Shown piece by piece: positions 10,262 through 18,834 of a stretch of DNA of 64,000 nt. Positions within the stretch are counted from its first letter, which is position 1. The number at the start of each line of letters is the position of its first letter. The translations under genes and the position numbers were made by a program. Origin of the DNA: Paracoccaceae bacterium. GTDB taxonomy: Bacteria > Pseudomonadota > Alphaproteobacteria > Rhodobacterales > Rhodobacteraceae. A model generated the notes under the pieces. The model ran no database searches and had not been told where the DNA came from. It saw only the letters and a list, made by a program, of their open reading frames with translations. The stretch spans positions 1 to 64,000 of the forward strand of contig JAHDXW010000014.1 of the NCBI GenBank assembly GCA_023383015.1, in the 5' to 3' direction.

Positions 10262-11337
10262 AGCACGGCCTCCGTGTAGGGGCCCAGGACCTCGATGGTC
10301 GCGGCGATGCCGTTCTCGCGGCCGAAGGCGCGCAGATCCTCGAGCACCCCGTCCTCCAGCGGCACGCCATGGGCCGACTTGCGCGCCACGCGCCGCGCCT
10401 CCTGCTCGCCGGGGATCAGGATTTCGCTGAAGCCGGGGCGCAGGGCGCGCGACTTCGTCATATGGGCGAAGGCATCCATCCGCGCCCGGAACTCGGCCAG
10501 CGGCATGAACCATTCGATGTCGATGGCGGTCAGCGTGTGGCTGACATCCAGCTTCACGGGGTCCGCATAGGGGGTCAGGCCAAAGCCGCCGCCGCCGATC
10601 ACACCGGTCAGCACATCGGTCATGAAGGCGAGCCCGTAGCCCTTGTACTGCCCGATCCCCAGCAGCGCCCCGGCCATCGCGGCGTTGGGGTCGTCGGTCT
10701 CCAGCCCCTCGGGGGTCAGCGCCCAGTCGCGGGGCATCTTCTGCCCCTGCCGGGCCTGCCACTGCATCATGCCCTTGCCCGCGGTCGTCAGCGCGATGTC
10801 GAGCACTGCGGGGAAGCCGAGGCCGGTGGGTGCGGCGATCCCCCAGGGGTTGGTGCCGGTGGCCCCCTCGCGCGCGCCCCAGGGCGCCATCTCGGGGCCG
10901 GCGTTGGTGAAGGCGATGCCTATGCAGCCCGCTTCCTCTGCCGCGCAGGCGTGGACCGCCGAGGACCCGTAGTGGGTGGAGTTCCGCACCACAACCTGCC
11001 CGATGCCGCAGACCTTGGCCTTGGCCACCGCCAGCCGCATCGCGCGCGCCGCCGCCACCGTGCCGATGCCGTTGTGAGCGTCCATCAGCGCCAGCGCGGG
11101 GCTTTCCTTGACCACCGTGAGCGGCGCCGCGGGGTCCACCTGGCCCTTGCGGATGCGTTCCTCGTAGCGCCGCAGCCGCTTGACCCCCTGCCCGTGGCCA
11201 GGATGGAACCGCAGTTCCGAAAACACCAGCGCGCCGGCGAAGATGCCGGCATCATCGGCCGTCAGGCCCAGCGCGCGGAAGCTTTCAGCCATGAAGGCGA
11301 GCAGGCTGTCCTTCGTGACCGACGTCATCGGAATCAT
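10258..11337 (-). CDS. Ldh2 (malate/L-lactate/ureidoglycolate dehydrogenase) family oxidoreductase
   Basis: 359-residue NAD(P)-dependent 2-hydroxyacid dehydrogenase of the Ldh2/YlbC fold, unrelated to the Rossmann LDH. The conserved catalytic His lies in NSTHYGSSAVHA, and GTNPWGIAAP and YKGYGLAFMTDVLTG are family signatures. AllD, the ureidoglycolate dehydrogenase, belongs to this family, which is notable because AllA and PuuE relatives are in the right arm. Other substrates (malate, delta-piperideine-type imines) are possible. It overlaps the M24 gene by 4 bases. Confidence 0.9.
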   Translation of the reverse strand: MIPMTSVTKDSLLAFMAESFRALGLTADDAGIFAGALVFSELRFHPGHGQGVKRLRRYEERIRKGQVDPAAPLTVVKESPALALMDAHNGIGTVAAARAMRLAVAKAKVCGIGQVVVRNSTHYGSSAVHACAAEEAGCIGIAFTNAGPEMAPWGAREGATGTNPWGIAAPTGLGFPAVLDIALTTAGKGMMQWQARQGQKMPRDWALTPEGLETDDPNAAMAGALLGIGQYKGYGLAFMTDVLTGVIGGGGFGLTPYADPVKLDVSHTLTAIDIEWFMPLAEFRARMDAFAHMTKSRALRPGFSEILIPGEQEARRVARKSAHGVPLEDGVLEDLRAFGRENGIAATIEVLGPYTEAVL

Positions 11338-11338
11338 G

Positions 11339-12217
11339 TTAGGGCTCCAGCGCGAGCAGGTCGGCGATGTTGGCCCCCGGTGCGGAAAAGGCGCCGAGCT
11401 GCCCGGCGGGCGCGGTCATCAGGATGCAGATTCCCGGGCCATAGCCGGGCCGCGGCCCGTCCGTGGCGCAGACGACGCCGATCGCCATCGCGCCGCGCAG
11501 GTAGCCGTGGTTGAAGCGGCTGTCGGTGTCCTCGAGCGCCACGAGGTCGCCCAGCCGCAGCGCGTCGAGCCCCCGCCGGGCGAGTTCGGCACGGTCGGTG
11601 GACTGCATGTGCAGGCTGCCGCCCTCGGACGTCAGCCCCAGCCCCGCCCCCGCCAGATGCGCGGGGATGCGGGCCGCGACCCCGACCTCCAGACGGCCGG
11701 GCGCCTGCCGCGCCGGCAGCGCGGCCAGCAGGCCTGGCGCGATGCCCTTCAGCATCACCTCTGGATGGTCGGTCAGCACGAGCCCGATCCCCTCGGAGCG
11801 CACCACGATCTGGTCGCCCACCGCCATTCGCTCGCGCGCGGCCTTGGGGAAATGGACGATCACCTGTTCAGAGAACCGGCCCGACTTGCCGGTGACGACC
11901 CCGCGGGTGCCGGCCGCCGCGCCCGTCATCACCCGCGCGGCGTTGCCCACGCAGGCGAACACGTTCAGCCCGCGGTTCCTCATGTCGTCGGACTGCCGGA
12001 TCGACACGCCGGGATGGATGCAGTCGGCCGCCCAGCCGAAGGCAGGATCGCCCACGCTGACGTTGTAGACGATCCCGCCCCAGGTCGGCAGCAGGAATGG
12101 CCGGCCGTCGGCCGCAAGCCGGTAGGGCTCGGCCGGCAGGCCCGGGAACCCCGGATGCGCGACCTGCCCGCCCACCGAGACTGCGACAAGGTCGGCGGCG
12201 TTGGTGGCAAGGCTCAT
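11339..12217 (-). CDS. DUF4438 protein, copy 1
   Basis: 292 residues, soluble, matching the DUF4438 family by pattern (CIHPGVSI, CVGNAARV, GVVTGKSG, VRSEGIGL, PGYGPGICILMT). No catalytic role is established for the family. It is a diverged tandem paralogue of the next gene upstream (12214-13080): both share the GVSI, CVGNxA, GVVTG, GIGL and HGPGI/YGPGI blocks in the same order. The start at 12217 overlaps the stop of copy 2; an upstream extension through copy 2 is an artefact. Directly following DUF4438 copy 2 and preceding the Ldh2 gene, it is very likely an enzyme or enzyme subunit of the pathway. Confidence 0.8.
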   Translation of the reverse strand: MSLATNAADLVAVSVGGQVAHPGFPGLPAEPYRLAADGRPFLLPTWGGIVYNVSVGDPAFGWAADCIHPGVSIRQSDDMRNRGLNVFACVGNAARVMTGAAAGTRGVVTGKSGRFSEQVIVHFPKAARERMAVGDQIVVRSEGIGLVLTDHPEVMLKGIAPGLLAALPARQAPGRLEVGVAARIPAHLAGAGLGLTSEGGSLHMQSTDRAELARRGLDALRLGDLVALEDTDSRFNHGYLRGAMAIGVVCATDGPRPGYGPGICILMTAPAGQLGAFSAPGANIADLLALEP

Positions 12218-13080
12218 GGCAGGCTCCGCAGGTTGAGGCGTTCGGCGATGTTGGCGCCGCGGTCGATCTCGAACGACAGTTTGTCTGCCGGGCCGGCGAT
12301 CAGGGTCAGGATGCCCGGCCCGTGCCCCGTCATCACCGAATCGCCGTGGATGCAGAGGCAGATCGCCACCCATCCCTGGCGGAACGAGCGGCCGAAGCGG
12401 TGGTCGACATCGCGGATGGCGATGAGGTCGCCGAGGCGCATGCTGTCGATGTCGAGGTCGGCCATCAGGGCGCGATCGCCCGACATCAGGTCCTGGTCGA
12501 CGAACTCGGCGTTGAGCTCGGCCCCCGAGCCCATGATGCGCGCCGGAAGTTCCATCGCCACCGGGCAGATCACCTGCCCGTTCTCGACACGCAGCCCGTA
12601 GCCGCGCGCGAGTGCCGGCGAGGTCTTCTTGAAGTCGAGTTCGGGGAAGTCGGCCAACCCGATGCCCCGGCCCACGGCGCGGATCTGGATGGTGTCGCCG
12701 GTGTTCAGCGCCTCCAGCGTTTCGGGCCCGAAGTCGACGAGGATGCGCGCATGCTCGCCCGTCACGACGCCCTTCGCGCCCTTCGCCAGCCCCGAGACGA
12801 CCGTCGCCTCGTTGCCCACGCAGGTCAGGTAGTGCAGCGCGAAATCGGCCTTCTCGTCGGGATTGGCGATCGAGACCCCGGGCTCGACATGGTCGCCCGC
12901 CCAGCCGAAGGCGCGGTCGCCCACGCGGGCATTGTAGGCCACCCCATACATCCCCGGCAGCACCGCCGCCCGGCCGTCGGGCCAGTGCAGATAGCCGTTC
13001 GGGCGCATCGCCGGCTGGCTGACCTGCCCGGTCACCGCCATCTCAACAAGCGCGCCGTCGTTCCACCCCAGGCCGTCCAT
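12214..13080 (-). CDS. DUF4438 protein, copy 2 (first gene of the left arm)
   Basis: About 288 residues from the ATG at 13080 (MDGLGWNDGALVEMAV); a TTG at 13137 would add 19 low-complexity residues and is less likely. It has the same blocks as copy 1 (HVEPGVSI, CVGNEATV, GVVTGEHA, GRGIGLADFP, GHGPGILTLI). Two adjacent paralogues, each about 290 residues and overlapping by 4 bases, suggest a heteromeric complex. Being closest to the divergent promoter, it should be among the most strongly expressed left-arm genes. The reaction is unknown. Confidence 0.8.
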   Translation of the reverse strand: MDGLGWNDGALVEMAVTGQVSQPAMRPNGYLHWPDGRAAVLPGMYGVAYNARVGDRAFGWAGDHVEPGVSIANPDEKADFALHYLTCVGNEATVVSGLAKGAKGVVTGEHARILVDFGPETLEALNTGDTIQIRAVGRGIGLADFPELDFKKTSPALARGYGLRVENGQVICPVAMELPARIMGSGAELNAEFVDQDLMSGDRALMADLDIDSMRLGDLIAIRDVDHRFGRSFRQGWVAICLCIHGDSVMTGHGPGILTLIAGPADKLSFEIDRGANIAERLNLRSLP

Positions 13081-13130
13081 CACGCCCCCGATGTCGTTGC
13101 CGCCGCCTGCCCGGGACCGCGCCGAGGCGC

Positions 13131-13182
13131 TTGACAACCCGGGACAGGGAGAACGATAGTCATAGTGTCGATTGTCGACAAT
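13131..13182. promoter_or_regulatory. Divergent promoter/operator region with perfect 12-bp palindrome
   Basis: TTGACA (13131-13136), a 17-base spacer and CGATAG (13154-13159) form a plausible rightward promoter. Just downstream lies ATTGTCGACAAT (13171-13182), a perfect palindrome inside the overlapping repeat TGTCGATTGTCGACA. Such TTGTCGACAA-like sites are typical of FCD-type GntR regulators, and one is encoded in the right arm (18914-19618). The region lies between the two arms, so one regulator could repress both. Site and promoter are read from sequence; the pairing is inferred. Confidence 0.6.
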
Positions 13183-13217
13183 AGAGAACTTCGGGCGGCT
13201 CGGCCCGGTGCGGACGG

Positions 13218-14750
13218 ATGGGGGCGGGAATGGGATACGCGGCGTTCCTCGAGCGGATGGGCGAGGTCAATGATCTGCTGAACGCCAAGTCGATCCTGAA
13301 CTGGGACGCACGGGTGATGATGCCTCCGGGCGGCGCGGAGACGCGCGCCAAGCAGCTTGCGACCCTCAGCGTGCTGGCGCGCGATCATCTCGTCGCGGAC
13401 CGCACGCGGCACCTGCTGGACGAAGCCGAGGCCGAGACCCAGGGACTGCCGCCCGAATCGATCGAGCGGGTGATGTGCGCCCAGGTCCGCGAGGCGATCG
13501 ACTACCACCTGCGCATACCGGCCGACCTGCAGCAGCGCCGCGCCGAACTGGGCTCGATCGGGCAGGACGTCTGGGCAAAGGCCCGGGCGGCCAGCGACTT
13601 CGCGGCCTTCGCGCCGATCCTCGAGGAGACAGTGGCGCTGAACCGCGAGATGGCCGAGCACATCGGCTATGACGCTCATCCCTACGACGCGCTGATGCAC
13701 CGCTTCGAGCCGGGCGAGACGGTGGCCACGCTGAAGCCGCTGTTCCAGTCGCTGCGCGACGGTCTCTTGCCCCTGCTGCGCCGGATCGCCGAGGCGCCGC
13801 CGCCCCGGATCGACTTTCTCCAGCGCCCCTTCCCGAAGGAGGCGCAGCTGGCCTTCGGCCTGAAGATGGCCGCCAAGCTCGGCTACGACCTGAGCCGCGG
13901 TCGGCTTGACACCACCGTCCACCCCTTCGAGGTCAGCTTCACCCGGCAGGACGTCCGCATCACCACGCGCATCAACGAGAACTGGATGCCGATGAGCCTG
14001 TTCGGCTGCCTGCACGAGGCGGGCCATGCGCTGTACGAGCAGTATGCCGACCCCGCCTTCACCCGCACGCCACTCGCGACAGACCTGATCGGCCTCTATG
14101 CGGTCAATGGTGTCAGCTTCGGCGCGCATGAAAGCCAGTCGCGGCTGTTCGAGAACCATGTTGGCCGCAGCCGCGCCTTCTGGGAGGCGAATTTCGGCGA
14201 GGCTCGCGCCGCCTTCCCCGGGCTGCTGGACGACATCGACGCCGAGATCTTCTGGCGCGGGGTCAACCGGGTCAGTCCCGGCTTCATCCGCGTCGAGGCG
14301 GACGAGCTGACCTACGACTTCCACATCATGCTGCGCGTCGACATCGAGTCCGCGCTGATCGACGGCAGCCTCAGGGTGTCCGAGCTGCCCGAGGCGTGGA
14401 ACGCCAAGATCAGGGAATACCTCGGGCTTGAGGTGCCGAACGACCGGCTGGGCGTCCTGCAGGACGTGCACTGGTCGTCGGGCCAGATCGGCACCTTCTG
14501 CAACTACACGATCGGCAACGTCATGGCCGGCCAACTCTACGGTACGGCTGTCCGCGAGCCCTCGGTGGCGGCAGGGCTGGCGGTGGCCGACTACGCTCCC
14601 TTGCTGGGGTGGATGACCGGGCATGTCCATCGCCACGGCCGCCGCCACAGCCGCGACGAGCTCCTCGTGCAGGCCACCGGCCGGCGGCTCGACCCCGCGC
14701 CCTATGTCGCCCATCTGCAGAACAAATATTCGGAAATATACGGGGTGTAG
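13218..14750 (+). CDS. Carboxypeptidase Taq family metallopeptidase (M32)
   Basis: 510-residue zinc carboxypeptidase that releases C-terminal residues from peptides. The zinc motif HEAGH occurs in GCLHEAGHALYEQYAD (about residue 268), followed by the M32 element GAHESQSRLFEN with the third ligand region. Length is normal for the family (about 500). No signal peptide, so it acts in the cytoplasm, probably on peptides brought in by the locus transporter. It is the first gene of the right arm, 35 bases after the palindrome. The ATG at 13230 is an alternative start (MGYAAFLERM). Confidence 0.93.
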   Translation: MGAGMGYAAFLERMGEVNDLLNAKSILNWDARVMMPPGGAETRAKQLATLSVLARDHLVADRTRHLLDEAEAETQGLPPESIERVMCAQVREAIDYHLRIPADLQQRRAELGSIGQDVWAKARAASDFAAFAPILEETVALNREMAEHIGYDAHPYDALMHRFEPGETVATLKPLFQSLRDGLLPLLRRIAEAPPPRIDFLQRPFPKEAQLAFGLKMAAKLGYDLSRGRLDTTVHPFEVSFTRQDVRITTRINENWMPMSLFGCLHEAGHALYEQYADPAFTRTPLATDLIGLYAVNGVSFGAHESQSRLFENHVGRSRAFWEANFGEARAAFPGLLDDIDAEIFWRGVNRVSPGFIRVEADELTYDFHIMLRVDIESALIDGSLRVSELPEAWNAKIREYLGLEVPNDRLGVLQDVHWSSGQIGTFCNYTIGNVMAGQLYGTAVREPSVAAGLAVADYAPLLGWMTGHVHRHGRRHSRDELLVQATGRRLDPAPYVAHLQNKYSEIYGV

Positions 14751-14751
14751 G

Positions 14752-15939
14752 ATGGACGCGACGAAGCACCGCCTGGCCGACCGCGTCAAGCTGAAGGACG
14801 CGCACATCATCACCCGCATGGCCGACATCGCCGAGGGGCTGAGCGACGTCATCCGCCTCGGGCGCGGCGACCCCGACCTCGGCACCCCCGCGCATATCGT
14901 CGCCGCCGGGCAGAAGGCGCTGGCCGAGGGCGCGACGCACTACACCCATCCCCTCGGCATTCCGGCGCTGCGCCAGGCGATTGCCGAGGATATTGCCGCC
15001 CGCGGCGGAGCGCGCTATGCGCCCGAGAACATCGTCGTCACCCCCGGCGGGCAGCAGGCGATGTTCGTCATCGCTCTGGGCCTCTTGAACCCTGGCGACG
15101 AGATGCTGGTGCCCTGCCCGGGCTACAATCCCTATCACCAGGCCGCCGAGTTGGCCGGCGCCGAGGTCGTGCACATCCGCACGACAATGGACACGAACTT
15201 CTGCCTGACCGCCGAGATGGTCGAGGCGCACATCACGCCGAAGTCGAAGATCCTCGTCCTGATCAACCCCAACAATCCCACCGGCACCGTCACCCCCCCG
15301 GCCGAGATCGCCCGCATCGCCGAGGTCGCGCGGCGCCACGACCTGATCGTCATCTCGGACGAGATCTACGCCCGGCTGACCTACGGCAACCACAGCGTCC
15401 AGCCAGTGGCGGCGCTGTCGGGCATGTTCGAGCGGACGCTGACGCTCTCGGGCTTTTCCAAGGCCTATGCGATGACCGGCTGGCGGATCGGCTACTTCGC
15501 CGGCCCGCCCGACCTGATCCCGGCGCTGGCCGAGGTGAACCACGCCTTTGCCATCTCGACCGCCGCCGTCAGCCAGCACGCCGCACTTGCCGCGCTGACC
15601 GGCCCGCAGGACTGTGTCGAGGCGATGCGGCAGACCTACGACGAGCGCCGCCGCGCGCTGTGCGCCGGCCTCGCCGAACTCGGGATTCCCCATGCCGAGC
15701 CGCAGGGGGCCTTCTACGTCTATGCCGACGTGTCCAAGACCGGGATCGGCGCCACCGCCTTCTGCGAGCGGCTGCTGCGCGAGGGGCGGGTGATGGTGTT
15801 CCCCGGCCCGATCTACGGCGACTACACCGACGATTTCGTGCGCATGTCGCTGACCCAGCCGGTGGCGCGCATCCGCGAGGCCGTCACCCGCATGAAGGGC
15901 GTGGTCGAGGCGATCCGCGCCGAGACCCGCGCCGCCTGA
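14752..15939 (+). CDS. PLP-dependent aminotransferase class I/II (right arm copy)
   Basis: 395 residues from the ATG one base after the M32 stop. It shows GRGDPDLGTP, the INPNNPTGT loop, Asp-Glu in VISDEIYARL and the PLP lysine in GFSKAYAMTGWRIGY, ending with Arg in FVRMSL. It is a paralogue of the left-arm aminotransferase (6705-7883). An open frame extending upstream into the M32 gene is an artefact. The substrate is unknown; one role could be removing the amino group released or exposed by the amide-cleaving enzymes of the locus. Confidence 0.92.
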   Translation: MDATKHRLADRVKLKDAHIITRMADIAEGLSDVIRLGRGDPDLGTPAHIVAAGQKALAEGATHYTHPLGIPALRQAIAEDIAARGGARYAPENIVVTPGGQQAMFVIALGLLNPGDEMLVPCPGYNPYHQAAELAGAEVVHIRTTMDTNFCLTAEMVEAHITPKSKILVLINPNNPTGTVTPPAEIARIAEVARRHDLIVISDEIYARLTYGNHSVQPVAALSGMFERTLTLSGFSKAYAMTGWRIGYFAGPPDLIPALAEVNHAFAISTAAVSQHAALAALTGPQDCVEAMRQTYDERRRALCAGLAELGIPHAEPQGAFYVYADVSKTGIGATAFCERLLREGRVMVFPGPIYGDYTDDFVRMSLTQPVARIREAVTRMKGVVEAIRAETRAA

Positions 15940-15950
15940 GGAGATATCCC

Positions 15951-16430
15951 ATGAAGTCCGACAACCCGAATGTGAAGGGCATCAAGCACATGGCATTTAC
16001 CGTGCGCGACGCCGAGGCGGCGCTGGCAGCCTATGCGCGGTTCCTGCACGTGCCTGCTGACACCGCGATCACCGTCTATCCGAAGTCGAAGAACAAGGTT
16101 GCGCTCTTTCATCTCGGCGGCATCGAATACCAGCTCTGCGAGTCGATGGACCCGCAGGGCCGGTTCGCCAAGTGGATCGACCAGCGCGGCGCCGAGGGGC
16201 TGCACCACATCTGCTACGAGGTCGACAACATCGACGCCGCGCTGGCCCATGCGCAGGCGCAGGGCGCAAGCCTTCGCATCTGCCAGGCCTGCCAGAAATA
16301 CGGTTCGCACCCGCACCCGGAGGGCTGGGTCGCCTTCCTCGACAACGAGGCGGGGGGCATCGAGATCGAGTTCATGCAGGTCTACACGCCCGAGCAGCTC
16401 AAGGAATACGAAGCCTTCAAGGGGATATGA
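15951..16430 (+). CDS. VOC/glyoxalase-fold protein (methylmalonyl-CoA-epimerase-like)
   Basis: 159 residues with two beta-alpha-beta-beta-beta modules. Metal-ligand positions are visible: His in GIKHMAFTV, Glu in GGIEYQLCE, His in GLHHICYEV and Glu in GIEIEFMQ. The GLHHICYEV strand resembles methylmalonyl-CoA epimerase, but no mutase or CoA genes lie in this locus, so it may instead be an epimerase, lyase or dioxygenase for a pathway intermediate. A GAGGAGA ribosome site precedes ATG 15951. Its stop overlaps the next start by 4 bases. Confidence 0.8.
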   Translation: MKSDNPNVKGIKHMAFTVRDAEAALAAYARFLHVPADTAITVYPKSKNKVALFHLGGIEYQLCESMDPQGRFAKWIDQRGAEGLHHICYEVDNIDAALAHAQAQGASLRICQACQKYGSHPHPEGWVAFLDNEAGGIEIEFMQVYTPEQLKEYEAFKGI

Positions 16431-17425
16431 GCATGACCGAGGCGAAATCCGTCACCGTCGGGACGGCCACGGCGGCGCCCGGAGCCGTGGCGCGGGGGGT
16501 GATTCCCGTCACCACGCTGGCGGGCGGCACGAAGCTGGAGATTCCGGTCGCCATCGTGAACGGCGCGAAGGGCGGCCCCTGCTTCTGGGTCAACGGCGCG
16601 ATCCACGGCGACGAGCCCGAGGGCCCGCTTGCCTGCCAGATCGCGCTGGCCGAGGTCGACCCCGCGCAGCTGTCCGGAACGCTGGTCCTCTGCCCTGTGG
16701 TGAACGTGCCCGCCTTCGAGGCTGCGCAGCGCGGCAACCCGATGGACACCTTCAGCTACGACATGAACCGCATCTATCCGGGCCGGCCGAACGGCTATCT
16801 GTCCGAGCGGGTGGCGGCGGCCCATGCGGCGGCGATGGGGCCGGTCGCGGACTTTGAAATCTCGATCCACTCGGGCGGGGCGCATTCGTTCCTCGACAAG
16901 TCGATCTTCGTCGACGAAACCCCCGCCTCGGTCGAGCTTGCCACCGCGATGGGCCCCGGCTGGGGCTGCATCATGTCGAACTTCAACCCCTCGGGCAGCC
17001 CGATGGCCTACCTGAAGTCGATCGGCAAGGTCGGCATCACGGTGGAACTCGGCGGCCGGTCGGCGACCTCGCCCGAGGCCTTCGCGCGGATCGGGCGGGA
17101 ACTGGCGGATTCGATCCTGAACATTCTGCGCCACTACAGGATGTATCCGGGCGAGGCGCGCTACCCCTCGCCCCGCTGGAAGGGCCAGCAGGAGGCGCTG
17201 CTGGCGCCCGCCTCGGGCATCTACATCCCCGAGCCCGGCGTGAAGTTCCTCACGATGATGTCCAAGGGGACGCGCATCGCCCGCATCGTCTCGATCTGGG
17301 GCGAGACGCTGGGCGAGATCGTGGCGCCCGCGGACGGCATGTTCTTCGGCCTGCGCGCCCTGCCCAACGTCATCACCGGCGACTGGTGCTGCTTCTTCTG
17401 CAAGGTCGAGGGGATGCGGGACTGA
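16427..17425 (+). CDS. Succinylglutamate desuccinylase/aspartoacylase-family deacylase (DoeB-like)
   Basis: 332-residue zinc deacylase of the AspA/AstE family. Zinc ligands are in NGAIHGDEPEG (HxxE) and ISIHSGGAHS (His); VELGG probably holds the catalytic Glu. The family removes N-acyl groups from amino acids (N-acetyl-aspartate, N-succinyl-glutamate, N-acetyl-diaminobutyrate by DoeB). Together with the M24 gene of the left arm it recalls the DoeA/DoeB pair of ectoine degradation, but the other ectoine genes are absent, so I do not assign that pathway. ATG 16427 overlaps the preceding stop (ATGA); ATG 16433 is the alternative. Confidence 0.85.
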   Translation: MSMTEAKSVTVGTATAAPGAVARGVIPVTTLAGGTKLEIPVAIVNGAKGGPCFWVNGAIHGDEPEGPLACQIALAEVDPAQLSGTLVLCPVVNVPAFEAAQRGNPMDTFSYDMNRIYPGRPNGYLSERVAAAHAAAMGPVADFEISIHSGGAHSFLDKSIFVDETPASVELATAMGPGWGCIMSNFNPSGSPMAYLKSIGKVGITVELGGRSATSPEAFARIGRELADSILNILRHYRMYPGEARYPSPRWKGQQEALLAPASGIYIPEPGVKFLTMMSKGTRIARIVSIWGETLGEIVAPADGMFFGLRALPNVITGDWCCFFCKVEGMRD

Positions 17426-17428
17426 CCC

Positions 17429-18346
17429 ATGGCCGAGGACGCGCGCGACTTCAGGGGCTACGGGGCCAGCCCGCCCGACATAACCTGGCCGGGGGGCGCG
17501 CGCCTCGCCGTCAACTTCGTGCTGAACTACGAGGAGGGGTCGGAGTACTCGTTCCAGGACGGCGACGGGCGCACCGACACCACCCTGACCGAAGTGGCGA
17601 CCGCCCGTGTGCCGCAGGGGATGCGCGACCTCGCCGCCGAAAGCATGTTCGAATACGGCGCCCGTGTCGGCTTCTGGCGGCTGTACCGGTTGTTCCGCGA
17701 CCGCGGCCTGCCGCTGACCGTCTTCGCCTCGGCGCTGGCGCTCGAGCGCAACCCCGCGGCGGCGGCGGCCATCGCCGCGACCGACTGGGACATCGTCTGC
17801 CACGGCTGGAGGTGGGTCGAGCATTACCATCTGGACGAGGCGACCGAGCGCGAGCACATCGCGCGGTCGCACGAGACGCTGAAACGGCTGGTCGGGCGGG
17901 CGCCACAGGGCTGGTACTGCCGCTATTCCCGCGGGCCGGCGACCCGGCGGCTGGTGGTCGAGCATGGGGGTTTCGACTACGACAGCGACGCCTACAACGA
18001 CGAACTGCCCTACTGGGTGCAGGTCGCCGGCCGGCCGCATCTGGTGGTGCCCTATTCGCTGGCCACGAACGACGCCAAGCTGGTGGGCGGCCCGCTGGTC
18101 ACTGGCCGCGCCTTTGCCGAGTTCCTGATCGAGAGCTTCGAGGAACTCCTGCGCGAGGCACCGCTGCACCCGCGCATGATGTCGGTTGGCATGCACACCC
18201 GCGTCCTCGGCCAGCCCGGGCGGCTGGCGGGCCTGCGCACGTTCCTCGACCACATCGAGGGGCGGGCGGGCGTCTGGGTCTGCCGTCGGGCCGACCTTGC
18301 CGGGCACTGGCGGGCGCTCGTACCGCCGCCTGGGGGACAGCCGTGA
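17429..18346 (+). CDS. puuE: Polysaccharide-deacetylase-fold allantoinase (PuuE-like)
   Basis: 305 residues, matching PuuE, the NodB-fold allantoinase that opens the hydantoin ring of allantoin without the amidohydrolase fold. Family features seen: an N-terminal RDFRGYG...PPDITWPGGARLAVNFV, GSEYS, MFEYGARVGFWR, CHGWRWVEH and, near the C-terminus, MMSVGMHTRVLGQPGR. Length is usual for PuuE (about 300). It overlaps AllA by 4 bases (GTGA). The pair PuuE-AllA occurs in purine-ureide degradation, but no urate oxidase, HIU hydrolase or allantoicase is present here, so the actual substrate may be a related ureide. Confidence 0.85.
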   Translation: MAEDARDFRGYGASPPDITWPGGARLAVNFVLNYEEGSEYSFQDGDGRTDTTLTEVATARVPQGMRDLAAESMFEYGARVGFWRLYRLFRDRGLPLTVFASALALERNPAAAAAIAATDWDIVCHGWRWVEHYHLDEATEREHIARSHETLKRLVGRAPQGWYCRYSRGPATRRLVVEHGGFDYDSDAYNDELPYWVQVAGRPHLVVPYSLATNDAKLVGGPLVTGRAFAEFLIESFEELLREAPLHPRMMSVGMHTRVLGQPGRLAGLRTFLDHIEGRAGVWVCRRADLAGHWRALVPPPGGQP

Positions 18347-18834
18347 TCGTCGCAGGGCGCCCCGACGCCGAGGCCTTCGCGCCCTTCGGCGCGCTGATTG
18401 ACGCGCCGGCCCGGGCCGGCGAGCGCGCGATGTACGGCGACTGGCTGGTGCCGGTGCCGGGCCTTGCACTGCAGTTCCACCTCAACCGCGTGGCGCGGGC
18501 GACCCTGCCGCTTGTGCTCGAACAGGTCGAGCGGCATCCCCATGCGGCGCAGGTGTTTCTGCCGGTGGGCGTCTCGCGCTACCTCGTCACCGTGATGCCG
18601 TCGGATGATGGCGGGGCGCCTGCGCCCGACCGCTCGCTGTCGTTCCTGCTCCCGGGGACAACCGGGGTCGTCTATCGCCCGGGCGCCTGGCATGCCGGGA
18701 TCACGGCGCTTGACAGCGACGCCTCCTTCGCCGTGCTGATGTGGCGCGGGGCCGCGGACGACGACGTCTTTGCCCCCATTGCCCCGCTGATGCTGCACGT
18801 CGTCCCCGCGGCCCACACCGGTACCGACCGATGA
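18343..18834 (+). CDS. allA: Ureidoglycolate lyase AllA family
   Basis: 163 residues from GTG 18343. AllA splits ureidoglycolate into glyoxylate and urea. Conserved family blocks are present: ERHPHAAQVFLPVG, a PGTTGVVYRPGAWH segment with the metal-associated His, and DSDASFAVLMWR. Length matches the family (about 160-170). It overlaps puuE by 4 bases and is followed by a very short ORF overlapping its stop by 4 bases. If it is true to family, glyoxylate would be one product of the locus. Confidence 0.85.
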   Translation: MIVAGRPDAEAFAPFGALIDAPARAGERAMYGDWLVPVPGLALQFHLNRVARATLPLVLEQVERHPHAAQVFLPVGVSRYLVTVMPSDDGGAPAPDRSLSFLLPGTTGVVYRPGAWHAGITALDSDASFAVLMWRGAADDDVFAPIAPLMLHVVPAAHTGTDR

